DNA of 64,000 nucleotides from positions 682,001 to 746,000 of the forward strand of contig JARVKI010000001.1 of the NCBI GenBank assembly GCA_036674765.1, given 5' to 3'. The notes below the pieces were generated by a model that had not been told where the DNA came from, did no database searches, and saw only the letters and a program-made list of their open reading frames with translations. Below are positions 11,546 through 25,792 of this stretch, in pieces. Made by a program: the position numbers and the translations under genes. Source of the DNA: Seiridium cupressi (Eukaryota; Ascomycota; Sordariomycetes; Amphisphaeriales; Sporocadaceae). Position 1 is the stretch's first letter, and the number at the start of each line of letters is the position of its first letter.

Positions 11546-11999
11546 AGTTGCAGAAAGGACGACCCGCTCGGCCCAAAGCTACCTCGATTTGGGAAGCGAA
11601 GGCGTCGCTTGTCGTGCAAGTCCTGGTGAAGGCGAGAGAAGGAGCACTGCTATGATAAGTGCTTGTTTCGGGGTTCCCTCCTTCGGCAATAATTCGGCAG
11701 TATGCTTCCGCTGGGATAACGCGCGTCTGTGTAAGTGGATGTACGACCACCAGCGACTAAAATCATCACTCTTTCTTCACCGGATCGCAGACTCGGTTGT
11801 CGGGTGATGCTGTTTCCAAAGCTCTCTTGTAACGACCCGGATGCACGCGTAGGCTATGGCTAGTACGAGACTGGTCGAGACGCATTCTATGGTGTCATGG
11901 ATAGCCATCGGCGATCTAATTGAGTTCAAGCACTTACCAAACTCAAGGCCCAAGGCTTAGGTTTATATAGTGCGCTATTGTGTATATCTCTTTGTTCTA
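11546..11999. other. Spacer upstream of hv1
   Basis: Upstream region of the minus-strand hv1 gene, reaching to the stop of the dihydroorotate dehydrogenase gene. A GTAAGT donor on the minus strand near 11936 suggests a 5'-UTR exon. A short minus-strand frame at about 11907-11780 (MAIHDTIECVSTSL and following) is not recognisable. Confidence 0.4.
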
Positions 12000-12998
12000 T
12001 CATTTATCCTTCAAGCCAGCGTTGATCTCCTCAAACACCTTGAGGCCTTTCCTCCCCAACGCTGTACCGACTCCCACAGCATAAGCACCCACGCCTTTCA
12101 TGCGTCGATACCCAGAAGCATCTTCAACTCCGCCAATCCCAATGACTTTGACGTTTTTCGTATCCTCGCCCTGATCAAGCATTTTCCTCAAGGTCGCCAC
12201 GTTGCCTAGAGCCAACGGGTGCAATGACGCGCCAGCCATTCCACCAATGCCAATTCCAGGCAGCTTTGGCTCTCCTGTCTCACAATCTGAACCGAATAGG
12301 ACGAGGCAAGAGCCCAGTGTGTTCGTTGCTGTCAGGAAGCTCACTGGGCAGGGCGATCCTTGAGCCCGCAGCGTTGACACGAGTACCTCGAACTGGCCAG
12401 CGTGAGTGTAGGGCGGCGTTTTGAGGCCAAACGGAATTCTCGGCTGATCGTTAGTGGTGATGATCTCGCGCAGAGCTTTCAGATATAGCAGTAACGAGTC
12501 TCCTGAATAGGCCGGTGGTGGCGCATTGGGGATGTTTGGACAGCTTAGATTGATCTCCACAGCCAGAGGCATCTGCACAACTTTGCTGTGCTCTGCAACA
12601 TGGCGATAACATTCGGCGACTTCATCCGGGGTTCCCGTCACCGAAACAATGATCAGTTTCGTGGAAGGCTCTGGCAGCTCGTCCGATATCGCCTTGATGT
12701 AGGAGAGGTACTCCTTCAGTAGAAATGGACTGTAGCCGAGGGTGTTCAGGCTCGATTTCTCCGTGCTTTTCACATCCTTCACATCTTCACTGGACTCATG
12801 CGTCACGGGATCAAAATAGGTATATTGGTGCACGGCTGCATCGTGTTTAAAGCCGTTCACCAGAGCCGTCCTCGTCGTGATGGCGCCGAGGGAGGGGCAT
12901 TTAAAGAGAGCCGCTATGTCATCGTGCGTAGTTGCCCAGGGGTTGGCCGAGTTGAGCAGGGGCGGCTTGATTTCGATCACGGGTGTTTCTGCTTCCAT
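12000..12998 (-). CDS. Dihydroorotate dehydrogenase, class 1A (URA1-like, soluble)
   Basis: A single uninterrupted ORF of 332 aa. It catalyses FMN-dependent oxidation of dihydroorotate to orotate in pyrimidine synthesis; class 1A enzymes are cytosolic and use fumarate. Visible marks: NSANPWATT and GAITTRTALVNGF near the N-terminus; INLSCPN with Cys153, the class 1 catalytic base (class 2 has Ser here); FGLKTPPYT in the barrel; and GIGIGGMAGASLHP and VIGIGGVEDASGYRRM as the C-terminal FMN-phosphate glycine loops. There is no N-terminal presequence or membrane helix, which fits a soluble enzyme and argues against the mitochondrial class 2 form. Filamentous ascomycetes usually rely on the class 2 enzyme, so this is probably a second, possibly diverged paralogue. 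It is transcribed divergently from the dehydrogenase-propeller gene with about 650 bases between the starts. Confidence 0.92.
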   Translation of the reverse strand: MEAETPVIEIKPPLLNSANPWATTHDDIAALFKCPSLGAITTRTALVNGFKHDAAVHQYTYFDPVTHESSEDVKDVKSTEKSSLNTLGYSPFLLKEYLSYIKAISDELPEPSTKLIIVSVTGTPDEVAECYRHVAEHSKVVQMPLAVEINLSCPNIPNAPPPAYSGDSLLLYLKALREIITTNDQPRIPFGLKTPPYTHAGQFEVLVSTLRAQGSPCPVSFLTATNTLGSCLVLFGSDCETGEPKLPGIGIGGMAGASLHPLALGNVATLRKMLDQGEDTKNVKVIGIGGVEDASGYRRMKGVGAYAVGVGTALGRKGLKVFEEINAGLKDK

Positions 12999-13075
12999 GT
13001 TGAATTTCGGGTCTCAAACGAAGTGTGTATTCAAGAATCACTCTCGTGAACAAATAACATCTCAAAAGTGTCTAA

Positions 13076-13100
13076 GTCAGGTCGGGTCAGGTCAGGTCAG
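13076..13100 (+). repeat. GTCAG pentamer tandem repeat
   Basis: Five consecutive 5-base units: GTCAG, GTCGG, GTCAG, GTCAG, GTCAG. It lies in the upstream region of the DHODH gene and reads as repeated CTGAC on that gene's strand. Confidence 0.8.
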
Positions 13101-13584
13101 GTTACGTACTCATGAGATCAAGGCAGCGGGGTGTGGAGATAAAGATTAGCGTTCTCGCATGATGTTGATCTTCGGCAATAACCGGGTCTTCTCTCGATTC
13201 TTCCTTCGTTCTCCTGTTGTCCAGTCCTCAGTTGATAGGACTTCAAGTCTGTTGATGGAATCTTGGTTCCGTCGTCGTCTCTCTATCTCTGATAGCGCGA
13301 GCGCGGGATACAGCCTCGGTTGCCCTTGAGCCTAGGCTCAATGTACGGGGACATGGTGGATAACATAAACTCCGACCAGTCTGCGTATGGTGCAGGACAC
13401 ATCAGACTGAGTCAGCAATCTGCATCGAACTTAGCAGTCAATGCGCATGTATATTCACCGACGGGAACATGATGGAAACTCAAATTTTACACTGGCCGAG
13501 GTATCCTATGGGGCCTTTCGGACATGGCGACGCCTTGTGGCCATGACCTCATCGAGATAAATGGGGACGCTACGCATAGATACA

Positions 13585-13591
13585 TATAAAA
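13585..13591 (+). promoter_or_regulatory. TATA-box candidate
   Basis: TATAAAA 58 bases upstream of the ATG at 13650. The position is plausible for a core promoter with a short 5' UTR; no transcript start is known. Confidence 0.4.
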
Positions 13592-13649
13592 GGACGGCGC
13601 TCATGAACCAAACAGAGATCTCAACTGCGCATATCACGGAAACTTCATA

Positions 13650-15772
13650 ATGGCTGGGAATACACCCAGAACGAAAGACAGAACTGTCACCATCCTTGGT
13701 GCTGGCGTTCTGGGGCGTCGAATTGCAGCTGCTTGGGCTGCCGGAGGCTACCACGTAGTCCTTCGTGATCCGAGCAAGGAACAATGCGAGGCGGCCGTGG
13801 AGTATGTGAAATCGAACGCCTGGAGGTATCCTGGTAAACTCGCCAACGACAACCTCGTCGTACGGACATATCAAGATCTTGAGCCGGCTTTGGAAAGCGC
13901 ATTCCTTGTGATTGAATGCGTCCCGGAAAAACTCGCCATCAAACACGAGACGTTCGCTGAGCTGGAGAAATTGGCGCCTCAGGACGCTATTCTTGCTTCG
14001 AACTCGTCTTCCTACAAGTCCGGGGAGATTGTCCCTCATCTGAAGACTGAGACCCGTCAGCGAGTGCTTAATATGCATTACAGTGAGCAACCTCCACAGA
14101 TTTTCAACGCCCTTCTAGCCTGTTTCAGGATGCTGCTCCCTGACTGAGCGTTCCTGCTCTTGAGACGGAAGCTTCAGCCCCCGATGGTTCATCAAGTATA
14201 TTCGAAGAAGGAATCGCTAACCCTAGATGTTGTAGTGATGCCTCCAAACAACAAAATCGTTGAGCTGATGACATGCGGGAACACTCACGAGGAGATATTT
14301 CCTTTCCTTGTGGACACACTGAAGGAGATTGGCATGCTGCCGATTGTCGCCCACAGGGAATCTACCGGCTTCGTCATTAACCGGGTCTGGGCGGCCATCA
14401 AGCGGGAATGCCTTACAGTCTTATCCGAAGGCGTCTCAACGCCCGAGGAGCTGGACGCCGTATGGACTGAAATGTTTGTCAAGAGTGGCGCGCCTCCTTG
14501 CCAGGCTATGGATGCAGTTGGCCTCGACACGGTGTCGTTCATCGAACAGCATTACATTGAAGAGCGCGGTCTCAAGGACCCCGGTGTCATTCCGTACCTA
14601 CAGAAGTATATCGATGAAGGAAAGCTGGGCGCCAAGAGTAGTAAAGGAGGTCTTTACCCGGCCGGTTACACCACAAAAACTGGCAATCAGCAACAAAGCG
14701 ACCATGACAATATACATGCTCCCGAGCTGTACTTCCTCGACGCCGGGCTATCAAACAAGCCGGAGGAAGTGTTCAACTCAGGCCGTATTTTAGTTGGTAG
14801 CGCAGATGGCAAGTCGCCACTTCGCACAATTGTCGAGCATCAACACCTTCCAGACGGTATTGTCATTAGTCACTCCGACAGACTCATTTTCTGGACCAAC
14901 ATGGGCAACCCCTCCAAGAATGATGGCAGTATCTGGTCCTGCAAAATGGACGGCAGCGAGATGCAGGCCATTGTCCCGGAAGGTAACGTCCACACTCCGA
15001 AGCAAACGTCTATAGACGAGGTAAACAAGAAGCTCTACTTTTCTGATCGTGAGGGACTGAGAGTCATGCGTTGCAATTTTGATGGCTCTGATTTGGAGGT
15101 ATTGGTCCAGACCGGCGACTGGACACAAGGCTTTGAAGATCAAACGAAGTGGTGTGTCGGCATCACGGTTGCTCCCGAGCAAGGCAAATTCTACTGGACT
15201 CAGAAGGGTCCATCCAAAGGCTCCAAAGGTCAGATACTCCGAGCCTCGATCGAATTTCCTGCTGGCAGCGATGCCAAGAGCAGGACTGACATTGAGCGAC
15301 TGTTTGACGGGCTACCAGAGCCAATAGATCTCGAAATCGATGAGCAGGCAGGTTCTCTCTACTGGACGGATCGTGGAGAGCTGCCTCTCGGCAACAGCAT
15401 CAACCGTGCCTCGCTCGAAAATATCGGTACTGCAAAGTATGATATCCTCGCACGAAATATGCATGAGGCTATTGGTCTCGCTATTGACAAGAAGAATCGA
15501 CACATCTATGCTACAGACTTGGGAGGGTCTGTTTATAGATTCAATAGTAAGCAACTTTTGATATTTCTCCATGTCCTTTATACCCTGTTCGACAAGCAAT
15601 CACCTCCTTATTGGGCGTTTTTACTCTCAAAACAAGTGCTTGAACTTGGCATGATCCGCCAAGCATGCCCAAAACAAATCGCTAACCTTAAGTCGTAGTG
15701 GATGGAAGCGATAAGCAGAAGTTTTATGAAGGAGAAGGTGCATTCACTGGTATTGCACTAAGTCATGTATAG
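13650..15772 (+). CDS. 3-hydroxyacyl-CoA dehydrogenase fused to a YWTD (LDL-receptor class B-like) beta-propeller
   Basis: Three exons, 13650-14082, 14236-15546 and 15699-15772, 605 aa. Both introns (donors GTGAGC and GTAAGC, acceptors GTAG) join in phase, giving NMHYMMPPNNK and RFNMDGSDKQK. Residues about 12-190 are the NAD-binding domain of the 3-hydroxyacyl-CoA dehydrogenase/lambda-crystallin family, with GAGVLG at 17-22, IECVPE, and the His143/Glu154 pair of NMHYMMPPNNKIVEL. Residues about 190-305 are the C-terminal dimerisation domain (STGFVINRVWAA, DAVGLDTV, GKLGAKSSKGGLY). From about 325 to the end come YWTD-like blades: RLIFWTNMG, KLYFSDREG, KFYWTQKGP, SLYWTDRGE, HIYATDLGG. There is no signal peptide, so the propeller is intracellular. 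The reaction is probably NAD-linked oxidation of a 3-hydroxyacyl or other hydroxy-acid substrate; the propeller's role is unknown. I half-remember similar fusions in other moulds but cannot check. Confidence 0.9.
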
Positions 15773-17319
15773 GTCGATGATCAGGCAGCATACTGACGGG
15801 ATGTGCAAGGCCGGAGATTTCGTGTTATTATATGTGAGTCAGGGTTTGATAGATGGTGACGATGCATCACTGGGAATTAAGCCTAGACCTGTATGCTCAT
15901 AGATGATATTATAGATTAGTGAAGAAGATCTAAACATTCAAAGTTCAGCCATTCATTTGAATCAAAGACAGACATAATGACTGCTCTGATTCCAACGGTG
16001 AACGACATACAGTTTCTTTCCACAGGAATTCTGATGGGCAAGCACCCACAATATGAACCATTTGAGCCGGCTATGTCTAGTCTTGGCATATCATGTATCA
16101 TTACCTAATTAGGTAGTTTATGGTCTGAACAAAAGATGATATTGTATTCTGCGCACCTTGGACATCAGACGCCAGGGGCTCCTTATTGGGATCATGTCCT
16201 ACGTATTGACTGGGATAACAACCTAATGACTGAATAGTAACAGGCAAATTTGTATAAGAACAGTGGCATAATCTTCAGGACAATCAATAATAGATAACCG
16301 CCGAAGCCTCTTTGGGGGAAATGGAAGTAGCGATCCTAAAACAAAGGAGATGGCTCCTGCAAGTTCTCGCTATGCATGGGCAGTTCCACTTATATGGTAG
16401 ACAGAAATGCATATTTCCAAACCTGTCTTCGTGACATGTTTAAGGTAGTATGCAAGTTTTGTGTTCCGTCATGACAAATGTAGGTCTTGTGTATGATGCC
16501 CTGATATACCCTTGAATGTAGCGACTGATTAACAGGTTCAGAAAATAGGGGCAACGGGCGCGTCCTGTCCTAGCCAGTCAGTATCCGAGAGCTGGCAGGA
16601 ACTTGTTTAAACAATTGTGTGGTGCTCGAGGAATAGTTACACTCTTCTCACGGTTCTTTCTCCATTCTCACGTTGATCTCCTAACCACGTCAGTAACCAA
16701 GCCAATCCAACTCCATAGCGGTTACCTATTGCTTGGGGTTTCCCATTCCGCCAGCGTGAACGAACCATAATGGGCTCCAAGCGTCTCGCTAGCGCAGTTC
16801 ACCACAAGTCTATCACGCAGTCGGTTCTGGAGTAGCTTTCATCCGAGTCTTCTGAGTCCCACCCTCGAGCCTAGGCCCACCCAGCGTGCGATTGAGGTCA
16901 TTGTACTGGGGAATTTTTAGAGCTTCAGCTGGAACGCGCTCTCACGCCCATAGACAACCATTGTGAGTCTACCACCTGTGAGCACCACAATCGCCCTCCT
17001 TCTCCATTTCCGTACTGTCCGCACCCTCCGACTTGCGCGCCTGTGGTTTGCATCTTCTGGACTTGATTTTATACAAATAATCCGCCCCCCATTGCCGTGT
17101 GGCCAGGATACAGAGTGGGGTCAGTATTCATCTCTTGCAGCTTCGCCCTGTTGCGATCGTGCCTTCGTATTCCATGGCAGACTCTCCTGCCGTTCACGCT
17201 CTTGCCCAATCAACGACAAAGCTAACAAATCGAAGACAGACATCTCATCTCAACTACGCTCACACCCTTCACCACTGTTCGGCCGCATACTCTGCCTTTG
17301 CAACCACATAGACACAAAC
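15773..17319. other. Intergenic; downstream half is the Pab2 promoter and 5' UTR
   Basis: Nothing recognisable from 15773 to about 16900. From there a pyrimidine-rich stretch leads into the Pab2 start. An open frame without stops from 16963 runs into the Pab2 gene, but its translation ([18 protein letters not shown]) looks random and is taken as 5' UTR. Confidence 0.5.
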
Positions 17320-18119
17320 ATGGCAGACGTCAAGCAAGAGGATATCGAAGTTGCCCCCGAGGAACACCAGGGCGGCGCAACCGATGAGAACAATGACGAG
17401 GTGGGCTCTAACATTTACTTTTACTACCCATTCACTATTGGCGCAGCCAAATACATACACCACCCCATCATCCGTACTGAAGATGAAATCGATGCAATTA
17501 TGGCTGCTAACCCTCGATTCGCTCGCGCACAGGAAGAAATCAGCGCCATGAAGCGTAGGGTGGCTGAGATGGAGAAAGAGGCTGCCAAACTCCGTGAGAT
17601 GCAGGCCAGCCTGGAGGAGCGAGGCAATGATCTTAGCCATGATGACAAGAACGACATTGATAGCCGGAGCATATTTGTCGGTAACGTCGACTACTCCGTA
17701 TCTCCGGAAGAAATCCAAGCCCACTTTCAAGAGTGCGGCTCGATCAATCGGGTGACAATCTTGCTGGATAAATTCACTGGCCAGCCCAAGGGGTATGTAT
17801 CATTCCTATACCCTCCTGGGGTTCTCTGGATTCACAGTTTGGGACTGACTTGGGACACGACAGGTACGCCTACGTCGAGTTCACCGAACCCAGCCTTGTC
17901 GCACAAGCTCTTGTTCTCAACGACAGTGTACTCAAGGGCCGCAACATCAAGGTGACTCCAAAGCGAACCAACATCCCGGGCATGTCAAGAGGACGAGGTC
18001 GCGGTCGTGGAGGCTTTGGGGGAAGAGGGTTTCATGGCGGAAGAGGAGGCTTTGCCCCCCGTGGCGGCTACCGAGGTGGAAACCGCGGCCGAGGACGGGG
18101 TGGTTACGCCCCGTACTAG
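17320..18119 (+). CDS. pab2: Nuclear poly(A)-binding protein Pab2 / PABPN1 family
   Basis: Exons 17320-17400, 17533-17792 and 17864-18119, 198 aa. Intron 2 (donor GTATGT, acceptor ACAG) restores GQPKGYAYVEF. Intron 1 (17401-17532, donor GTGGGC, branch GCTAAC, acceptor CACAG) is 132 nt with no stop, so an unspliced message would add 44 residues; splicing gives [17 protein letters not shown], as in relatives. An acidic N-terminus is followed by a coiled coil (about 28-60), then one RRM (about 72-150) with RNP2 IFVGNV and RNP1 KGYAYVEF, then an RGG/GRG-rich tail ending GYAPY. The family binds poly(A) in the nucleus, stimulates poly(A) polymerase and links to RNA decay. The RGG tail is likely arginine-methylated. 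After the TAG stop the same frame stays open to 18401 with protein-like sequence (see findings). Confidence 0.95.
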
Positions 18120-20651
18120 GAGACTACCGACCAGACATCTCAGTCGCAGCAGTACGGCAACGGCTATGGTCAGCTGAATTACCCCCGCGTTCCTCCTCCA
18201 CAAGGTTACACTCACGTCCCTCCGACGACTCGAGACTACCCTCCTATTTCTCCGTCTCAACTCGAGGGTACCGGGGATGCGGATGCAATTGGCAAGGCCT
18301 ATACCCCCGGCCGTACTGCAAACATGGCACCTACGAACGCACCTCGTGCTCCTAGAGCTATGCGAGAGGGCGCTCTTTTTGCACAGCCTTGGCGACTTTA
18401 ATACTGGGTTGTGCGTGTACGATTTTGTAGTCTTAATGGGATCGACGACTGAGCACGGTGTCGTGGAGAAGAGAGAGAGATAAATACCACAGTTCTAGGC
18501 CAACCGGTCCAGATATAATGCACCTCTCAACCACAAGAAATCCAGTCGTCGCGGATCTCTATCTTCCTTTTTCACGACACTCACATCATGCTTCGGCCAT
18601 CCATCAGGTTTCCGGATAGATCGAAGAGTCAGACAAGGAACAGTACCTGGAAATGGCAGAAAGGCTGGCACATTGGGCATTAGCCATTGGAATTCACAAA
18701 AGCTTGTATTGACAGGCAGCGAGAGGCATTATTGTGCCATTTGATAGAGGGCAGGGGACAAGTAGAAGAAAAGGGAAAACAAAGCCCACTAATTTGACCA
18801 TGGATTGCTGGCCTTGATCCTATCATCTTTGTTCTTATGATCATCATCGACGAGACCGAATTATAGATCCTATGAGCTTCCGACCCAGAATGCCATGCCG
18901 AGGTAAATATCATCTCCAAGAGAGGTAACGGCCCGCCAAACAGTTTCTCGTTAAAATTTCCCTGAAACAAGGGCGCCTACCTTGCAGGATTTAGAAACAG
19001 TACAATGGAACGCTTCAGGGGTATGCTGGAAACATTCGCCGGCAACGAGAAACCCACCAAGCATGCCAACTCATTGTTCCTTTCTTTCTTGCTTCCCGCC
19101 CTCCTCTGTTTCGCAAACATGCAGGTGTTCTCTCGACCGACGAATCACAGAGTTATGCAGGTCATTGACAGGGTGCACCTAGGTAAGCTTTGCTGCCGCT
19201 TGACGCTCGTGTGGGGTGGACTGGCCAAGTATAGCAACCGTGAACCCCTTTGGTATCAGTTCGCCAATCCAAGCAGAAGATAGGTTGTAATTCAGTGTAC
19301 ATCATACAAGGGTCCGGTCCACACCCCACGTCTTTAGTTTAGATATGTTTGTGGTGTATCTTTGCTCTACGGCTGACCATATGAATATGCAGCCCTAACC
19401 ACGGCCAGCTCCATGCTGACAATAAATGGGCAATACGAACTGCTGGGGCCATGCTAATGTAGCTATCTGCGCTTCCCGGGCTTATACATTTGCAATGCGC
19501 ACCTGATGTTTGGACCGGCTGAGAGTGTTACATGCTGAAGGCACTGGGGAGACAACAACCCCAGAATCGAACCCACAATGGAGGAGCTTCGCCTGATTGC
19601 CTAGACAGTTACGTCAAGACCAAGCTCCAAGCCTCCGTCCGCGCGTCAGACCCGAACTGTCTGAGCTGGGATAGGGAGTCTGGGTGTTTACTGCCCTGGA
19701 CCAAGGCAGATTTGGTCTCGATAACCTTTGTGAAAGTAGCCGACTGATTGATCTGTCAGCGGGTTCATGCTGTCCCGGGGTGCTCATTGTTGCCAATCTG
19801 GTCAGATCATTGGCCCTCCCATCTGTGCAAGAGGGGCACAGTAATACTACTGGGTAGGACTGTTGAAGCCATCCAAAGATACCAAGCATGTACAATACAT
19901 GGTCAGGCCCAGCCATTGCAGCTGCAGGAGGTGGCGGCAGCCAAGCACTTTGAGCTTAAGGGCGACACAGGGGAGAAAGCGATAGGTCTCAGGTGTTCAG
20001 CCGAGCGGGGTCCTGGTCCTGCTTGCCATTGTACTGCAAGGGTAGATCTCTGCTAGGGGTGCGGAAAACGGCTAGAATTGCACAGCCTCCAAGTGCCACC
20101 CGCTGGTCAGTCCAGCCAATTGTCGATACGTCTTAGACCCCGTCCCTTCCATGGACATGTACCTCCAGGCTCCTCCACTCTGGGTTAGTTGCAGGCATTG
20201 GCGACACTCGGACACTGCGGCGGCTCCCACTGCCCTGCCTGAGCTTGCCCGCCACGGAGGGATCCACCCACCACATCTTACCTCTCTGATCCGACCTACA
20301 GTACACCTAGGCACTGCGCCCACTACACTGCAAGCACCAAACCACCGGGCCCGGCGACACTGATTGACTCCCTAGACCTAGTCATCCATCTTTTTTGTTT
20401 GTCGCTCCTTCAACCTCTGCACGAGAAGCTCCACGCAACATCAACCAATTCACCGTCTGCCGCATCGGCTTTCTGTGCATCCCATCGTGTCGTCGACTCG
20501 GCCATCCCTGTCCGCGGAGTCCCCTGACGTAAGGATAGTGTCCAGAACCAGGCCCTAGGACGGCCTTCGGCGCCGCTTCACTGAAAGAAGTGAACCAAGG
20601 AGGACCAGTGACCCCGAGTCGCCAGCACCACGACCCTCCCCTCCCGCCGCC
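18120..20651. other. Pab2 downstream region, then spacer and Rsp5 promoter
   Basis: 18120-18401 is an open, protein-like frame in phase with Pab2, beyond its stop. From 18402 to about 20640 I see only short ORFs below 130 codons with no recognisable motif. A GGTTCGATTCTGGGG string on the minus strand near 19560-19575 resembles a tRNA T-arm but does not fold. Confidence 0.5.
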
Positions 20652-23522
<2,871 letters not shown>

Positions 23523-25792
23523 GGAACCCACCAGATACTCCTCGTCAATTATCTCTTTTGCTTCAATTCCAGGGCTCGCCATAGCCTTCACTGTATATAG
23601 ACGTGATGCGCATTCCGGCGGATATGGTAGGATCAGAGGCCAAGCGCAAATTGCCGGCCCTACTCGTGTGCACCATGCTAGCTTGCCGTGCGCTTAGACG
23701 AAGGCAGAGTTCCAGATACTCGCCATGGTTGACACAGCAAAGATTGAAAGGCTCAGCAGAGTGGCGGATTGATAAACAGGCTCATGAGGGGGGCTGTGGC
23801 GTGATATGGAAGAAACAGACCTACGCAAGGGAGAGAGCCCTCGCAGATTACGCAAGCAGGATTAAGCATTGCATTGTCCATTAAACTAATCATCTCTGGC
23901 CAAGTTTCCAAGTTTTCCTACTTTTCTTGATGCTTCATTCCACTCTTGATTTTCTGGCGTCACACCGGCTTTGGGGTAGCGAAGTATAGGGTTTGCTCGG
24001 TAGATATATATAAGTTGAATAACTTCTGAGATCCTATGAAGCCTCGAGAGAAGTTAAAGCGTTAGGTCGTATTACGAATACTTGGGACTGTGTATGTGCT
24101 ACAACAGGCCACCATTGCGCCTCGAGTTGGTTATACGGTGGTTTCTTCTCTGCACGAAATGACAATACTTTTACAGCCATTGACAAGAATCTCCACAACA
24201 CTTTCTCCGCAGAGAAGAGAGTACGTACGCAGCTGTGGTCACATAGAAGGCGCTTATGAGAGATGGGGGAATAGAGTTTTTCGCCATGCAGAAGGTTCGC
24301 ACCGCCGCCCTGGACCCGACGATTTGTATTGATACAATGGAACCAGTGGCTGCGGAAATCACATCAACAATGGGCAATTTCGGAACTCCTTCACCAATCG
24401 ACCAGAGGTGATGAAATGCGAAGATCTCAGGAACCTTGAACCCAGACAAAAATTGAGTTCTACAAAAGTCCGGCACTCTTTTCAGGACACCATAGCACAC
24501 CAGTAACCTGACTGGAACTTATTAGTTTACAATTGGTGATGTGAGATTCCGTATAACTGCTGTACTCGAAGGAAGAAATTCCAGATTGTCGAGGTGGATC
24601 AGCGGCCAGGGAAGAGGACGCCTTGGATATCAAATAGCTCACTGTCCGAAGGCAATGCGGAACATTCAGACTAAAAGGAGATCCAAGTGTATGGGCAACG
24701 ACAAGTCGACTGCTGTCCACGTGGGCCTGGGCCTATGTCGGGTTCCAAGAGCGAGAGTGGAATCCAATATTTTTGGTCCTTGGCTATGTTTCTCATACCG
24801 CACACTACCACGGCATCCTGGCCTTCATGAGTGTTAGGCGGTGTCTAATAATACTTGTAACTCAATGCCAAAACCGAATGGAAGGACAAGTCCGCACCCT
24901 ATCACCCTTTGTCCTTATAGTTATGACTCAGATACATATATATGATGGCAACATGCCTAACAGGTCACTACACGTCAGTTGCATCACAAGTTGGGTAGAA
25001 ATAGTTGAGCTTGATATATATGGAACAATTCACCACCGGCACAGATTAAAATGGAAGCCCTTTTCGAGGCGTGAGAGATGTCTCTACAATTTCGTATTTC
25101 GTATTCCATATTTCCTTCCTTTCGTATGTACAGTTCTGCCATCAAGCCAGCCAAAATATACGTGCGTATAAATACAGAGAAGGCACGATCGATCTCATTC
25201 TCGGCGGGCTGTGTAGCGGTTGTTTCCTTGCTAGAAAAAAAGCCTTCGTCGTGATGTCGTATATGAGAGAGCCTTCCCCTTGCTTCGTCCCTGACAGCCC
25301 TTGATACGCGGGCTGCCAGAAGAGTCCCCCTCTCTAAATTCTACAAAATTCCTCGTCAACCCCTTTCTACCTCGACCAAGTGTCTCAGCTACAAGGCCAG
25401 TCGTAATGCGTATCATACTCGGTCGGAGGCCGCGCTCCTTGCCAAACCTAGCCCAAGATCGAGGCGAACAAAAAAGCTTTCGACACTCACGCGCATAGTT
25501 GACGTGTCGCTAGATACATCGCTTTCGAGGGCGATCGTGGTACCCGATGGATCTCTCTGACTATCATCCCTCGTCTTTGACGACTTATGGATGCATAGGC
25601 AACCCGACTCGAGCGCTGGCAGACAGCCCACAGAATGGGTTCAAAATGTGTTGCAAAAAATGTCGGCAATAAAGGTCGTATGGGTAAGGAGTCATTCCAG
25701 AAGTCGATATGCAAGGAGGAGAAAAAAAAGTGTAATGATAGGACTTGTCCAGGAATGTAGACATGTCCAAAGGATTGCAAGCCACCGGCATC
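23523..25792. other. Intergenic, converging 3' regions
   Basis: Sits between the ends of rsp5 (+) and the AHC1-like gene (-). ORFs up to about 130 codons occur, including one at 24773-25171, but none is recognisable. No RNA gene seen. Confidence 0.55.

Larger units (their letters stand above)
12999..13649. promoter_or_regulatory. Divergent promoter region between DHODH (-) and HAD-propeller (+) genes
   Basis: Shared upstream region of two divergent genes. It contains five GTCAG/GTCGG pentamers (13076-13100) about 80 bases from the DHODH start, and a TATAAAA box (13585-13591) 58 bases before the ATG of the plus-strand gene. No further gene is seen. Confidence 0.55.

Noticed and set aside
13506..14090. 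194-codon minus-strand ORF
   Set aside because: It is antisense to the dehydrogenase exon with its GxGxxG motif and carries no motif of its own.
19555..19580. tRNA T-arm-like string (GGTTCGATTC on the minus strand)
   Set aside because: The five bases on each side of the loop do not pair, and no acceptor stem or anticodon arm is found nearby.
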